A DNA stretch of 64,000 nt from Streptomyces shenzhenensis (lineage in GTDB: Bacteria; Actinomycetota; Actinomycetes; Streptomycetales; Streptomycetaceae): NCBI RefSeq assembly GCF_003688995.1, contig NZ_PENI01000015.1, positions 141,683-205,682 of the forward strand. Reading direction: 5' to 3'. The translations under genes were made by a program, and so were the position numbers. Under the pieces are notes generated by a model, which had not been told where the DNA came from, ran no database searches, and worked only from the letters and a program-made list of their open reading frames with translations. This document shows, piece after piece, positions 36,971-45,511 of the stretch (its first letter is position 1; every line of letters starts with the position of its first letter).

Positions 36971-38074
36971 ATGGCCGGAACCGTCACCCAAGACCCACCG
37001 CCCGCCGTCGGAGGCAGCCCGGGGCGGCCGCTGATCGTCACCGAGGACGCCGAACTCCTCGACGACCTGCTGCGCCTGTGCGCGGCGGCTGGCGCGACAC
37101 CCGAGGTCCACCACGGGGTGCCCGAGCGCAGAGGGAGCTGGGAGGCCGCGCCGCTGGTCCTCGTCGGTGATGACGCCGCGCGGCGCGTGCGCGGGGCCGC
37201 GCGCCGGCGCGGAGTGGTACTGGTCGGCCGGGACCAGGACGACTCGGGGGTCTGGAAGCGGGCCGTCCAGATCGGCGCCGACCACGTCCTGATGCTCCCC
37301 GACGGCGAGCAGTGGCTGGTCGACCGCATCGCCGACGTCGCCGAGGGCGTCGGACGGCCCGCGGTCACCGTCGGCGTCATCGGAGGCCGCGGAGGTGCCG
37401 GAGCCTCCACGCTCGCGTGCGCACTCGCCGTCACCTCCGCGCGTGAGGGACTGCGCACCCTGCTCGTGGACGCGGATCCGCTGGGCGGCGGACTCGACGT
37501 ACTCCTCGGTGGTGAGACGGCCGAAGGGCTGCGCTGGCCGGCCTTCGCCGCCTCGCGCGGCCGGGTCGGCGGCGGCGCCCTGGAGGAGTCCCTGCCACGG
37601 CTGCACTCCCTGCGGGTGCTCAGCTGGGACCGCGGCGACTGCGTCGCCGTGCCGCCGCAGGCCGTGCGGGCGGTGCTCGCCGCCGCCCGGCGGCGCGGCG
37701 GCACGGTCGTCGTCGATCTGCCCAGGCGGCTGGACGACGGGGTCGCCGAGGTCCTCGCCCAGCTCGACCTCGCGCTCCTCGTCGTCCCCGCCGAACTGCG
37801 CGCCGTCGCGGCGGCCGGACGGGTGGCCTCCGCCGTCGGCATGGTCCTGCGCGACCTGAGGGTCGCGGTGCGCGGGCCGTACTCGCCCGGATTGGACGAC
37901 CGCGAGGTGGCCCGCCTGCTCGGCCTTCCCCTGGCCGGCGAAGTGCCCGTCGAGTCGGGTCTGCTGCGCCCGCACCACAGCGGGAAACCGCCCGGTGCGG
38001 CCGGCCGGGGACCGCTGGCCCGGTTCTGCAAGGACTTCTGGGAGCGCACGCTGGTCGAGGCGGGTGGCACATGA
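36971..38074 (+). CDS. ssd: CpaE/Ssd-like MinD-family protein of the Tad cluster
   Basis: A 367-residue protein. A receiver-like N-terminal domain (LIVTEDAELLDDLLRLCAAA) precedes a MinD-type ATPase domain at about 130-330. The P-loop reads GGRGGAGASTLA: both signature lysines of the deviant Walker A are missing, so ATP binding is probably altered. LLVDADPLGGGLD and VVVDLPRRL give the remaining motifs. In the actinobacterial 'helicase/secretion neighbourhood' this protein positions the Tad apparatus and has been called septum-site-determining Ssd. First gene of the operon, ATGA-coupled to tadA. Confidence 0.9.
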   Translation: MAGTVTQDPPPAVGGSPGRPLIVTEDAELLDDLLRLCAAAGATPEVHHGVPERRGSWEAAPLVLVGDDAARRVRGAARRRGVVLVGRDQDDSGVWKRAVQIGADHVLMLPDGEQWLVDRIADVAEGVGRPAVTVGVIGGRGGAGASTLACALAVTSAREGLRTLLVDADPLGGGLDVLLGGETAEGLRWPAFAASRGRVGGGALEESLPRLHSLRVLSWDRGDCVAVPPQAVRAVLAAARRRGGTVVVDLPRRLDDGVAEVLAQLDLALLVVPAELRAVAAAGRVASAVGMVLRDLRVAVRGPYSPGLDDREVARLLGLPLAGEVPVESGLLRPHHSGKPPGAAGRGPLARFCKDFWERTLVEAGGT

Positions 38075-39285
38075 GGACGATCCCCGGCCTCGAACCGGCG
38101 GACGGCGCGCGGCTGCTCGACGGCGTGCGGCGCCGACTGGCCGAGAGCGGCGCCGAGCCGACACCCGCGCGCGTGGCGCAGGCGCTGCGCGAACAGGGAC
38201 GCGTGCTCGGTGACGCCGAAGTCCTCGGCGCGGCCGCCCTGTTGCGCTCCGAGCTGGTCGGCAGCGGCCCCCTGGAACCGTTGCTGGCCGACCCTTCGGT
38301 CACCGACGTCCTGGTGTCGGCCCCGGACCGGGTGTGGGTGGACCGGGGCGGCGGCCTGGAGCTGACCCCGGTGACCTTTCCGGACGCGGCAGCGGTGCGA
38401 CGCCTCGCGCAGCGGCTGGCCGCCGTGGCCGGACGACGGCTCGACGACGCGCGGCCCTGGGCCGACGCCCGGCTGCCCGACGGAACCCGGCTGCACGCGG
38501 TGCTGCCCCCGGTCGCCGTCGGCTGCACCTGCCTGTCGCTGCGGGTCGTACGGCCCCGGGCGTTCACCCTCGACGAACTGGTGGCGGCGGGCACGGTGCC
38601 GCCCGGCGGGGACCGGATCCTGCGGGCGCTGCTCCGGGCGCGGCTGTCCTTCCTGATCAGCGGCGGGACGGGAAGCGGGAAAACAACCCTGCTCAGTGCC
38701 CTGCTCGGGCTGGTCGGGCCCGGCGAGCGGATCGTGCTCGCCGAGGACTCGGCGGAGCTGCGGCCGAACCACCCGCACGTCGTACGGCTGGAGACCAGAC
38801 CCGCCAACCAGGAGGGCGCGGGCCTGGTCACCCTCGAGGACCTGGTGCGCCAGGCGCTGCGGATGCGCCCGGACCGGCTGGTCGTGGGCGAGGTGCGCGG
38901 CCCCGAGGTCGTGCATCTGCTGGCCGCCCTCAACACCGGGCACGAAGGCGGCTGCGGGACTGTTCACGCCAACGCCGCCGCGGACGTCCCGGCCCGCCTG
39001 GAGGCCCTGGGCACCGCCGCCGGGCTCGACCGGGCCGCCCTGCACAGCCAGTTGGCGGCCGCGCTGTCGGTGGTGCTGCACCTGGTCCGGGACCGGACCG
39101 GGCGCCGGCGGATCGCCGAGGTGCACGTCCTGGAGCGGGATCCCGCGGGGTTGGTGCGGACGGTTCCGGCGCTGCGCTGGAACCCACGGGCCTTCGCGCG
39201 GGAGCGCGGATGGGAGCGGCTGCGCGGGCTGCTCCGCGGTGACGGAAGTGAAGCGAGCCATGGGGGTGATGAGGGTGATGGGTGA
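38071..39285 (+). CDS. tadA: TadA/CpaF secretion ATPase
   Basis: A 404-residue hexameric secretion ATPase. Walker A GGTGSGKTT is at about 198-206, then Asp box/Walker B (LAEDSAELRPNHPHVVRLE, LVVGEVRGPEVV) and the His box GHEGGCGTVHAN. It powers assembly of Flp-type pili or a related secretion system at the membrane together with TadB and TadC. The start overlaps the upstream stop. Full length for the family. Confidence 0.94.
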   Translation: MRTIPGLEPADGARLLDGVRRRLAESGAEPTPARVAQALREQGRVLGDAEVLGAAALLRSELVGSGPLEPLLADPSVTDVLVSAPDRVWVDRGGGLELTPVTFPDAAAVRRLAQRLAAVAGRRLDDARPWADARLPDGTRLHAVLPPVAVGCTCLSLRVVRPRAFTLDELVAAGTVPPGGDRILRALLRARLSFLISGGTGSGKTTLLSALLGLVGPGERIVLAEDSAELRPNHPHVVRLETRPANQEGAGLVTLEDLVRQALRMRPDRLVVGEVRGPEVVHLLAALNTGHEGGCGTVHANAAADVPARLEALGTAAGLDRAALHSQLAAALSVVLHLVRDRTGRRRIAEVHVLERDPAGLVRTVPALRWNPRAFARERGWERLRGLLRGDGSEASHGGDEGDG

Positions 39286-40138
39286 GTTGTCGACCGGGGC
39301 TGCGGGGGTGTGCGTCGCGGCGGCCGTATGGCTGCTCGGCGAGCGGCACCGCGGCGCGCGGCGGGCGCGGCTGCTGCTCGCGGGCGGCGGAGTCGTGGGG
39401 ACGGTGCCACCCCGGTGGGGCCTGGCGACGGCCGAACTGCGGCGCCTGCGCGGCCGGTTGCGGGGCGAATGGTGCGCACTCGGCATCGGGCTGGTGCTCG
39501 CGCTGCTGGGCACCTCGGTGATTCCGGCCGTCGCGGGGGCGGCCGGGGTGCCCGTGCTGCGCCGGATGCGGCTGGCCAGAGCGGCCCGGCGGGCCCGGGA
39601 GCGACGAGCGGACACGGTGATCGCCCTGTGCGGGGCGCTGGCCGGGGAGGTGCGCGCCGGACGGCAGCCGGGGGAGGCGCTGCTGCGCGCCGCGCGTGAC
39701 TCCGGCGGGCTCGGGGACGCGCAGGCCGCGGTGCTCGCGGCGGCCCGGTTCGGCGGCGACGTACCGGGCGCGTTCGCCGCGGCGGCACGGCAGCCGGGTG
39801 CCGAGGGGCTGCTGGGGCTCGGGGCGTGCTGGCGGGTGGCCGTGGACCAGGGCGCCGGGCTAGCGGCCGGTCTCGACCGGCTCGACGCGGCCCTGCGCGC
39901 CGAGCGGGACCAACGTGCCGATCTACGCGCCCAGTTGGCGGGTGCCCGGGCGACGGCCGTGATGCTCGCGGCCCTGCCCGTCCTCGGGCTCCTGCTGGGT
40001 ACGGCCATGGGCGCCGACCCCCTGCGCGTGCTGCTGCACACCGGTGCGGGGCTGGGCTGCCTGGTGATCGGCGGACTGTTCGAGGCCGCCGGGCTGTGGT
40101 GGGCGGCACGGATCGTACGGGGAGCGGAGGCGGCATGA
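39260..40138 (+). CDS. tadB: TadB-like inner-membrane platform protein
   Basis: A protein of about 292 residues with a T2SSF domain. Two N-terminal hydrophobic segments, a cytoplasmic helical part (IALCGALAGEVRAGRQPGEALLRAA, written in two halves IALCGALAGEVRAG and RQPGEALL), and two C-terminal membrane helices (TAVMLAALPVLGLLLGTAMG and LGCLVIGGLFEAAGLWW). It forms the membrane base plate for TadA. ATG at 39260 has a GGAAG site 11 bases upstream; ATGs at 39269 and 39278 are possible. It overlaps the tadA stop. Confidence 0.85.
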   Translation: MGVMRVMGELSTGAAGVCVAAAVWLLGERHRGARRARLLLAGGGVVGTVPPRWGLATAELRRLRGRLRGEWCALGIGLVLALLGTSVIPAVAGAAGVPVLRRMRLARAARRARERRADTVIALCGALAGEVRAGRQPGEALLRAARDSGGLGDAQAAVLAAARFGGDVPGAFAAAARQPGAEGLLGLGACWRVAVDQGAGLAAGLDRLDAALRAERDQRADLRAQLAGARATAVMLAALPVLGLLLGTAMGADPLRVLLHTGAGLGCLVIGGLFEAAGLWWAARIVRGAEAA

Positions 40139-40950
40139 GCGGGGACGTTGTCCACAGGCTGGGGGTGGCCGCCGGAGCGGCGCTGGTTCTCGGCTGGCTG
40201 CTACGGCAGCTGACGGTGAGGCGGCATGAGCGCCGGGTGCGCGGACGGCTGGCCGAGCTGCTGACGCACCGGGCACCGGCCCCGCGGGCGCTTGTCTCGC
40301 GTAGATCAGGCGTGCGGGCCGCCTTCGGGGTGCGCGCTGCCGTACGGCGCTGGCTGCCATGGGCCGGCGCGGTGTGCGCCGGTTGGGTGCTCGTCGGCGG
40401 GGTCGTGGGGGCCGCGGTGGGGCTGGGCGTGGGCGCGGTGCTGTGGCGATGGCGGCGCCGGCAGAGCGCCGGGGGCCGGGCGGAGCAGGCCGATGCCGCC
40501 GAGGCGGCTCGCCAACTGCCGCTCGCGGCGGACCTCCTGGCCGCCTGCATCGCCGCCGGTGCCGGTCCGGTGATCGCTGCCCAGGCCGTCGGCGAGGCCC
40601 TTGCGGGGCCCGTCGGGGAAGGGCTCGCGCGGGGTGCGGCGGAGGTGCGGCTGGGCGGCGAACCGGCCGAGGCCTGGCGGCGGTTGGCGGCTCTGCCGGG
40701 TGCCCGGCCGCTGGCCCGGCTGCTGGAGCGGGCCGACGAGTCCGGGCTGCCCGCCGCGGCACCCGTCGCCCGGCTTGCCGCGGACGCCCGCGCGCAGTGG
40801 GCGCGTTCCGCGACGGCGCGGGCCCGCCGGGCGGCCGTCATGGTCACCGCGCCGGTGGGGGTGTGTTTCCTGCCCGCCTTCATCACTGTCGGCGTCCTGC
40901 CCGTGGTGATCGGGCTGGCGGGGGGAGTGGTGCGAGGAGGTGGTGGATGA
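40135..40950 (+). CDS. tadC: TadC-like inner-membrane platform protein
   Basis: A 271-residue T2SSF-domain protein, the usual partner of TadB. Hydrophobic helices near residues 10-25 and 75-105, a cytoplasmic domain with AEAARQLPLAADLLAACIAA and a C-terminal pair (VMVTAPVGVCFLPAFITVGV then LPVVIGLAGGVV). The ATG overlaps the tadB stop (ATGA). A 180-base spacer with short GACCGGGAC-type tandem repeats follows before the pilin-like gene. Confidence 0.85.
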   Translation: MSGDVVHRLGVAAGAALVLGWLLRQLTVRRHERRVRGRLAELLTHRAPAPRALVSRRSGVRAAFGVRAAVRRWLPWAGAVCAGWVLVGGVVGAAVGLGVGAVLWRWRRRQSAGGRAEQADAAEAARQLPLAADLLAACIAAGAGPVIAAQAVGEALAGPVGEGLARGAAEVRLGGEPAEAWRRLAALPGARPLARLLERADESGLPAAAPVARLAADARAQWARSATARARRAAVMVTAPVGVCFLPAFITVGVLPVVIGLAGGVVRGGGG

Positions 40951-41130
40951 CGGGGTGAGACGGCGGGGCGGCGACGACGGTGGCCGAGGCCGCGGACATG
41001 ACCGGCCGAACCGGCCGAACCGGCAGGACGTGCACGACCGGGACGACCGGGACGACTGTCAGGGCCGGCAGGACTGACTGGACTGATGGCGCTGACAGGA
41101 CCGACAGGGCTGAAGAACAAGGGAGTTGAG

Positions 41131-41331
41131 ATGAACGTGAAGGTCAAGAAGGTGTGGGCGCGGTTGCGAGTGCTGCGGCGCCGGGACTCGGGGATGGTGA
41201 CGTCCGAGTACGCGATGGGGATCGTCGCGGCGGTGGGGTTCGCGCTGCTGCTCTACGAGGTCGTGACGAGCGGCCAGGTCCGTTCGGAACTGCAGGCCAT
41301 CGTGAAGCGAGCCCTCAGTGTCCGGATGTGA
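41131..41331 (+). CDS. DUF4244 small pilin-like protein
   Basis: A 66-residue protein with basic N-terminus (MNVKVKKVWARLRVLRRRDS), then GMVTSEYAMGIVAAVGFALL, a Flp-pilin-like prepilin site with Glu at position +5 style and a single membrane helix. ATG at 41131 has an AAGGGAG site. It is probably the major pseudopilin of the system. The stop overlaps the next gene by 14 bases. Confidence 0.85.
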   Translation: MNVKVKKVWARLRVLRRRDSGMVTSEYAMGIVAAVGFALLLYEVVTSGQVRSELQAIVKRALSVRM

Positions 41332-41707
41332 GCGGAAGGAGAGGCACGATGCGGGGTTCGTGACGGCGGAGGCGGCCGTGGTGCTGCCCGTACTGGTGGC
41401 GTTCACGATGGCGCTGGTCTGGGGGCTGTTCGTGGTGGCCGCGCAGATCCAGTGCGTGGACGCGGCCAGGACAGGTGCGCGGGCGGCGGCTCGGCAGGAT
41501 CCCGCCGAGGCGGTCGTGGAGATCACCCGTGCGGCGGCACCGGGCGGCGCGAAGGTCACGGTCGCCCGCGAGGGGGACCAGGTGCGCGTCACGGTCGTGG
41601 CGAGGCCGCCGCTGCTCGGCGCGCTGCCCCTGGAGGTACGCGAGGAGGCCGTGGCGGCCACGGAGGAGACCGTGGGGGCACCGCCGAGGGGGGAGGCGAG
41701 CCCATGA
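41318..41707 (+). CDS. TadE-family pseudopilin
   Basis: A 129-residue TadE-like protein: DAGFVTAEAAVVLPVLVAFT is the prepilin-type cleavage/hydrophobic region, followed by ALVWGLFVVAAQIQCVDAAR and a beta-rich exported domain. GTG at 41318 is the first in-frame start; a GTG at 41360 would remove the pre-sequence. It is minor pilin-like and coupled by ATGA to the next gene. Confidence 0.83.
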   Translation: MSGCERKERHDAGFVTAEAAVVLPVLVAFTMALVWGLFVVAAQIQCVDAARTGARAAARQDPAEAVVEITRAAAPGGAKVTVAREGDQVRVTVVARPPLLGALPLEVREEAVAATEETVGAPPRGEASP

Positions 41708-42474
41708 GGTGCCGCTCGTCGGAGCGCTTCCTGTGCGCCGTCCGGGGCCGGTTGCCCGGATGGCGCCAGGGCCGGCGCTCGGATCGTCTCGACTGCCTCC
41801 CCGAGTGGCTTCGGGGCCCGCTCTCAGGCCGCCGTCCTGCCGGGTGGCGCCGGGGTCGGTTCACGGGCCGTCTCCCCGGAGGGCTTCGGAGGCGGTTCCC
41901 GGCTCGCTTCGCCGGGTGGGGCTCTGCGCGATTTTCAGACAAAGGATCCGCCACCGTGTGGAGTGTCGGGGCGATCGCCGTCCTGTGTGTGGTGTTCGGC
42001 GTCGTGCTCGCCCTGGGGCAGGCCGTCGTGGTCCGGCATCGAGCGGCGGGCGGCGCGGATCTCGCGGCGCTCGCGGCGGCGGACCACTGGGCCGAGGGCA
42101 CGGTGGCGGCCTGCGCCCGGGCCGAGCGGGTGGCGGGAGCGCAGGGCACGCGGCTGGTGCGGTGCGCGGTCGTGGGGGAGACCTCGGACGTCACCGCGGC
42201 GGCCGGTGGCGGGCCGTTCGCGGCGGAGGTCAGGGCGCGGGCGGGTCCTGCGGGACCGCTTCCGCAGGACCCGCTGCCCGCACCCCCACCGACCCTGGAG
42301 CCGACTCTGGCCGCGGCTTCCCACCAGGAGCCGGCCTCCGCTCAGGAACCGGCGCCTGCCCACCCTCCGGTGGCTCCTCCGCTCCCGGCGTCTGCTCCGG
42401 CTCTGGAGCCCCGTCAGCCCCCGGCACCTGCCCGGCTCCCGGCTCACGCGGAGCACCCCGCAGGAGGGTCGTGA
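41704..42474 (+). CDS. TadG/Rv3654c-like protein with extended ends
   Basis: A 256-residue protein. The core KGSATVWSVGAIAVLCVVFG plus VVRHRAAGGADLAALAAADH is the 'helicase/secretion neighbourhood TadE-like' family. It is preceded by an unusual ~75-residue Arg/Gly/Trp-rich, internally repetitive extension (WLRGPLSG, WRRGRFTGRLPGGLRRRFP), and followed by a ~75-residue Pro/Ala tail. That tail lies antisense to the coding end of the helicase for 245 bases. A start nearer the core is possible, though the ATGA junction favours 41704. Confidence 0.75.
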   Translation: MRCRSSERFLCAVRGRLPGWRQGRRSDRLDCLPEWLRGPLSGRRPAGWRRGRFTGRLPGGLRRRFPARFAGWGSARFSDKGSATVWSVGAIAVLCVVFGVVLALGQAVVVRHRAAGGADLAALAAADHWAEGTVAACARAERVAGAQGTRLVRCAVVGETSDVTAAAGGGPFAAEVRARAGPAGPLPQDPLPAPPPTLEPTLAAASHQEPASAQEPAPAHPPVAPPLPASAPALEPRQPPAPARLPAHAEHPAGGS

Positions 42475-44893
42475 GGAGCCGTACCGCCCCCCTCTTGTGC
42501 AACGGCTCGTTCCCGTTGCCGCACTTGGGGGACTGGACGCACGACGGGCAGCCGGCGTCGCACTCGCAGGCGGCGATCGCCTCGCGGGTGGCGGCGAGCC
42601 AGTCGCGGGCGGTGTGGAAGGCGCGTTCCGCGAAGCCCGCGCCGCCCGGGTGGCCGTCGTACACGAAGACCGTCGGCAGGAGCGTGTCGGGGTGCAGCGG
42701 GACCGAGACGCCTCCGATGTCCCAGCGGTCGCAGGTGGCGAAGAGCGGCAGCATGCCGATCGAGGCGTGCTCGGCGGCGTGCAGGGAGCCGCCGAGGATC
42801 TCCGGGTTGATCCGGGCCTCGTCCAGTTGGTCCTCGGTGACCGTCCACCACACCGCGCGCGTCCGCAGCGTACGAGGAGGGAGGTCGAGCTTCGACTCGC
42901 CCAGCACTTCACCGGTGATGACACGTCGACGCAGGAAGGAGACGACCTGGTTGGTGACCTCGACAGAGCCGTAGCAGAGCCGTCCCGCGCCCCAGGGGAC
43001 CTCGATGTCCGTGTCCAGGACGGAGATCGATGTGGTGTCGCGGGCGACCGTCGAGTACGGCGGGTCCGCCTGCTCGACCAGGGCCACCGAGTCCTTCAGG
43101 TCGAGCGAGCGCACCAGGTAGGTGCGGCCCTGGTGCAGATGGACCGCGCCCTCGTGCACGGTCGAGTGCGCGGCGCCCGCATCCACCGTGCCCAGCAGGC
43201 GTCCCGTCCCGGCCTCCACGACCTGCACCGGCGTACCGCCCGCGCCGCGGATGTCGGTCAGGTCGGCGGCCCGCTCCCGGCGCGTCCAGTGCCAGGCCCT
43301 GGTCCGCCGGCGCAGCAGCTTCGCGGCCTCCAGCTGCGGCAGCAGCTCGGCGCAGGCGGGGCCGAACAGCTCCAGGTCCGCGTCGGTGAGCGGGATCTCC
43401 GCGGCGGCCGCGCACAGGTGCGGGGCGAGGACGTAGGGGTTGTCGGGGTCGAGGACCGTGGACTCCACCGGCTGGTCGAACAGCGCCTCGGGGTGGTGCA
43501 CGAGGAAGGTGTCCAGCGGGTCGTCGCGGGCGACCAGCACGGCCAGGGCGCCCTGGCCCGAGCGTCCGGCGCGGCCCGCCTGCTGCCACAGGGACGCGCG
43601 CGTGCCCGGGTAGCCGGCGATCAGCACGGCGTCCAGCCCGGAGACGTCGACGCCGAGTTCCAGGGCGGTCGTCGCGGCCAGGCCCAGCAACTCGCCGGAG
43701 TGCAGGGCGCGTTCCAGGGCGCGGCGTTCCTCGGGCAGGTAGCCGCCCCGGTAGGCCGCCACGCGCCGGGGCAGGGACCGATCGATTTCGGCCAGGCGCT
43801 CCTGGGCGATCACCGAGATCAGTTCGGCGCCGCGCCGGGAGCGGACGAAGGCGACCGAGCGCACGCCCTGCACGGTGAGGTCGGTCAGCAGGTCGGCGGT
43901 CTCGGCGGTGGCGGTGCGGCGGACGGGCGCGCCCCTCTCGCCGTGCAGCTCGGTGAGCGGGGGTTCCCACAGGGCGAACACGAGTTCGCCGCGGGGGGAG
44001 GCGTCGTCGGCGACCTCGATGACCGGCAGGCCCGTCAGCCGGCGGGCCGCCACGGACGGCTCCGCGGCGGTCGCGGAGGCCAGCAGGAACACGGGGGAGG
44101 CGCCGTAGCGGGCGCAGAGGCGGCGCAGCCGGCGCAGCACCTGGGCGACGTGCGAGCCGAAGACCCCCCGGTAGGTGTGGCACTCGTCGATGACGACGTA
44201 CTTGAGGGACTTCAGGAAGGAGGACCAGCGGGGGTGCGAGGGCAATATGCCGCGGTGCAGCATGTCCGGATTGGTGAGGACGTAGTTCGCGTACTGGCGG
44301 ATCCACTCGCGTTCCTCGAACGGTGTGTCGCCGTCGTACACGGCAGGACGGACGGCGTTGCCGAGCGGTTGTGAAAGTTCCTTCACCGATCTGCACTGGT
44401 CCGCCGCGAGGGCCTTCGTGGGCGCCAGGTACAGCGTGGTGCTGCCGCGGCCGTTGGGGGCCTCGGAGCCGTCCAGGAGGGCCGACAGGACCGGCACCAG
44501 GTACGCCAGTGACTTGCCGGAGGCGGTGCCCGTGGCGACGATCACCGAGTCGCCGTCCAGGGCGTGCTCGGCGGCCAGGGCCTGGTGCGCCCAGGGGTGA
44601 TCGATGCCCGCGGCCTGGACGGCCGCGACGATCTCCGCACGGATCCGGTCGGGCCAGACGGCATGGCGTCCCGTGCGCGGGGGCAAGTGCTCCGTATGGG
44701 TGATGCGCGCAGACCGGCTCGGCCCCGAGGCGAGCCGGTGCAGAACGGTGCCTGGGGACGGGCGGGAGGCGGCATCCGCCGGGGATCGATCGGATCGGTG
44801 ATTCTTGGCCATCGGCACCGAGTGTGTCACCGGCGTGACGGACAATGGGGCCAAGGCGTCGTGCACGCCTGCCGGTAAGTGATTGAATGCCAT
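42230..44893 (-). CDS. DEAH-box helicase, MrfA-type, with zinc-binding C-terminus
   Basis: An 887-residue SF2 helicase. Walker A ATGTASGKS at about residue 125, LYLAPTKALAADQ, the DECH box VIDECHTYRG, SATAAEP, then FVRSRRGAEL and the motif VI LWQQAGRAGRSGQ. The DUF1998 region ends with four cysteines C-x-C-x(3)-C-x(2)-C (CECDAGCPSC) and CGNGNEPLHK. This matches MrfA/YprA DNA-repair helicases. An ~80-residue Pro/Glu-rich tail overlaps the TadG-like gene. The open frame extends far upstream; ATG at 44893 is the sensible start, divergent from bldG. Confidence 0.9.
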   Translation of the reverse strand: MAFNHLPAGVHDALAPLSVTPVTHSVPMAKNHRSDRSPADAASRPSPGTVLHRLASGPSRSARITHTEHLPPRTGRHAVWPDRIRAEIVAAVQAAGIDHPWAHQALAAEHALDGDSVIVATGTASGKSLAYLVPVLSALLDGSEAPNGRGSTTLYLAPTKALAADQCRSVKELSQPLGNAVRPAVYDGDTPFEEREWIRQYANYVLTNPDMLHRGILPSHPRWSSFLKSLKYVVIDECHTYRGVFGSHVAQVLRRLRRLCARYGASPVFLLASATAAEPSVAARRLTGLPVIEVADDASPRGELVFALWEPPLTELHGERGAPVRRTATAETADLLTDLTVQGVRSVAFVRSRRGAELISVIAQERLAEIDRSLPRRVAAYRGGYLPEERRALERALHSGELLGLAATTALELGVDVSGLDAVLIAGYPGTRASLWQQAGRAGRSGQGALAVLVARDDPLDTFLVHHPEALFDQPVESTVLDPDNPYVLAPHLCAAAAEIPLTDADLELFGPACAELLPQLEAAKLLRRRTRAWHWTRRERAADLTDIRGAGGTPVQVVEAGTGRLLGTVDAGAAHSTVHEGAVHLHQGRTYLVRSLDLKDSVALVEQADPPYSTVARDTTSISVLDTDIEVPWGAGRLCYGSVEVTNQVVSFLRRRVITGEVLGESKLDLPPRTLRTRAVWWTVTEDQLDEARINPEILGGSLHAAEHASIGMLPLFATCDRWDIGGVSVPLHPDTLLPTVFVYDGHPGGAGFAERAFHTARDWLAATREAIAACECDAGCPSCVQSPKCGNGNEPLHKRGAVRLLTTLLRGAPREPGAGQVPGADGAPEPEQTPGAEEPPEGGQAPVPERRPAPGGKPRPESAPGSVGVRAAGPAEAVPQDPPAP

Positions 44894-44974
44894 CGCGGCT
44901 GGCGTACGTCCCGGGGGCCGCAAGCCGAGGTGTCCCGAGGGGCGACCGCTCGATAGCAAGGTGCTGGAGGATCC

Positions 44975-45316
44975 GTGGACCTGTCCCTGTCGACCCGTAC
45001 CGTCGGCGATCGTACGGTCGTCGAGGTCGGTGGTGAAATCGACGTATATACCGCGCCCAAGCTGCGCGAGCAGCTGGTCGAGCTGGTGAACGACGGGAAT
45101 TTCCACCTCGTCGTCGACATGGAGGGCGTGGACTTCCTCGACTCCACCGGGCTCGGCGTGCTGGTCGGCGGCCTGAAGCGAGTGCGTGCCCATGAGGGCT
45201 CCCTGCGCCTGGTCTGCAACCAGGAGCGCATTCTCAAGATCTTCCGCATCACCGGCCTCACCAAGGTGTTCCCGATCCACACCTCGGTCGAGGAAGCGGT
45301 GGCGGCCACCGACTGA
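44975..45316 (+). CDS. bldG: BldG anti-sigma factor antagonist
   Basis: A 113-residue STAS-domain protein, MDLSLSTRTVGDRTVVEVGG and onwards, with the phosphorylatable Ser57 in VDFLDSTGLGVLVGG. In S. coelicolor BldG is required for aerial development and antibiotic production and binds anti-sigma factors in its unphosphorylated form. GTG at 44975 has a TGGAGG site. Length and sequence are family-normal, and the downstream anti-sigma gene is the known partner arrangement. Confidence 0.95.
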   Translation: MDLSLSTRTVGDRTVVEVGGEIDVYTAPKLREQLVELVNDGNFHLVVDMEGVDFLDSTGLGVLVGGLKRVRAHEGSLRLVCNQERILKIFRITGLTKVFPIHTSVEEAVAATD

Positions 45317-45348
45317 CCCCGGTCCGCCGACCGGATTCGGGCTGTCTG

Positions 45349-45417
45349 CCGGCCCGAACCGTCGTAGGACCGGCGTCTCGGGGCCGGCCCGAACCGTCGT
45401 AGGACCGGCGTCTCGGG
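45349..45417. repeat. Two tandem 35-bp repeats between bldG and the anti-sigma gene
   Basis: The unit starting CCGGCCCGAACCGTCGTAGG at 45349 is repeated exactly at 45384 for 34 bases. It lies in the 195-base spacer. Confidence 0.9.
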
Positions 45418-45511
45418 CCGAGCGGCCCGGGACGAACAAGTTCATCAGGGGGGTCGGGGCTTTCGGCGGCCCGGCCCCCCGACCGCACGCCCGAAGTCCC
45501 GAGGGGGATGC

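Noticed and set aside
40951..41130. Short GACCGGGAC/GGCCGAACC tandem repeats before the pilin-like gene
   Set aside because: Probably simple slippage in a spacer; no function suggested.
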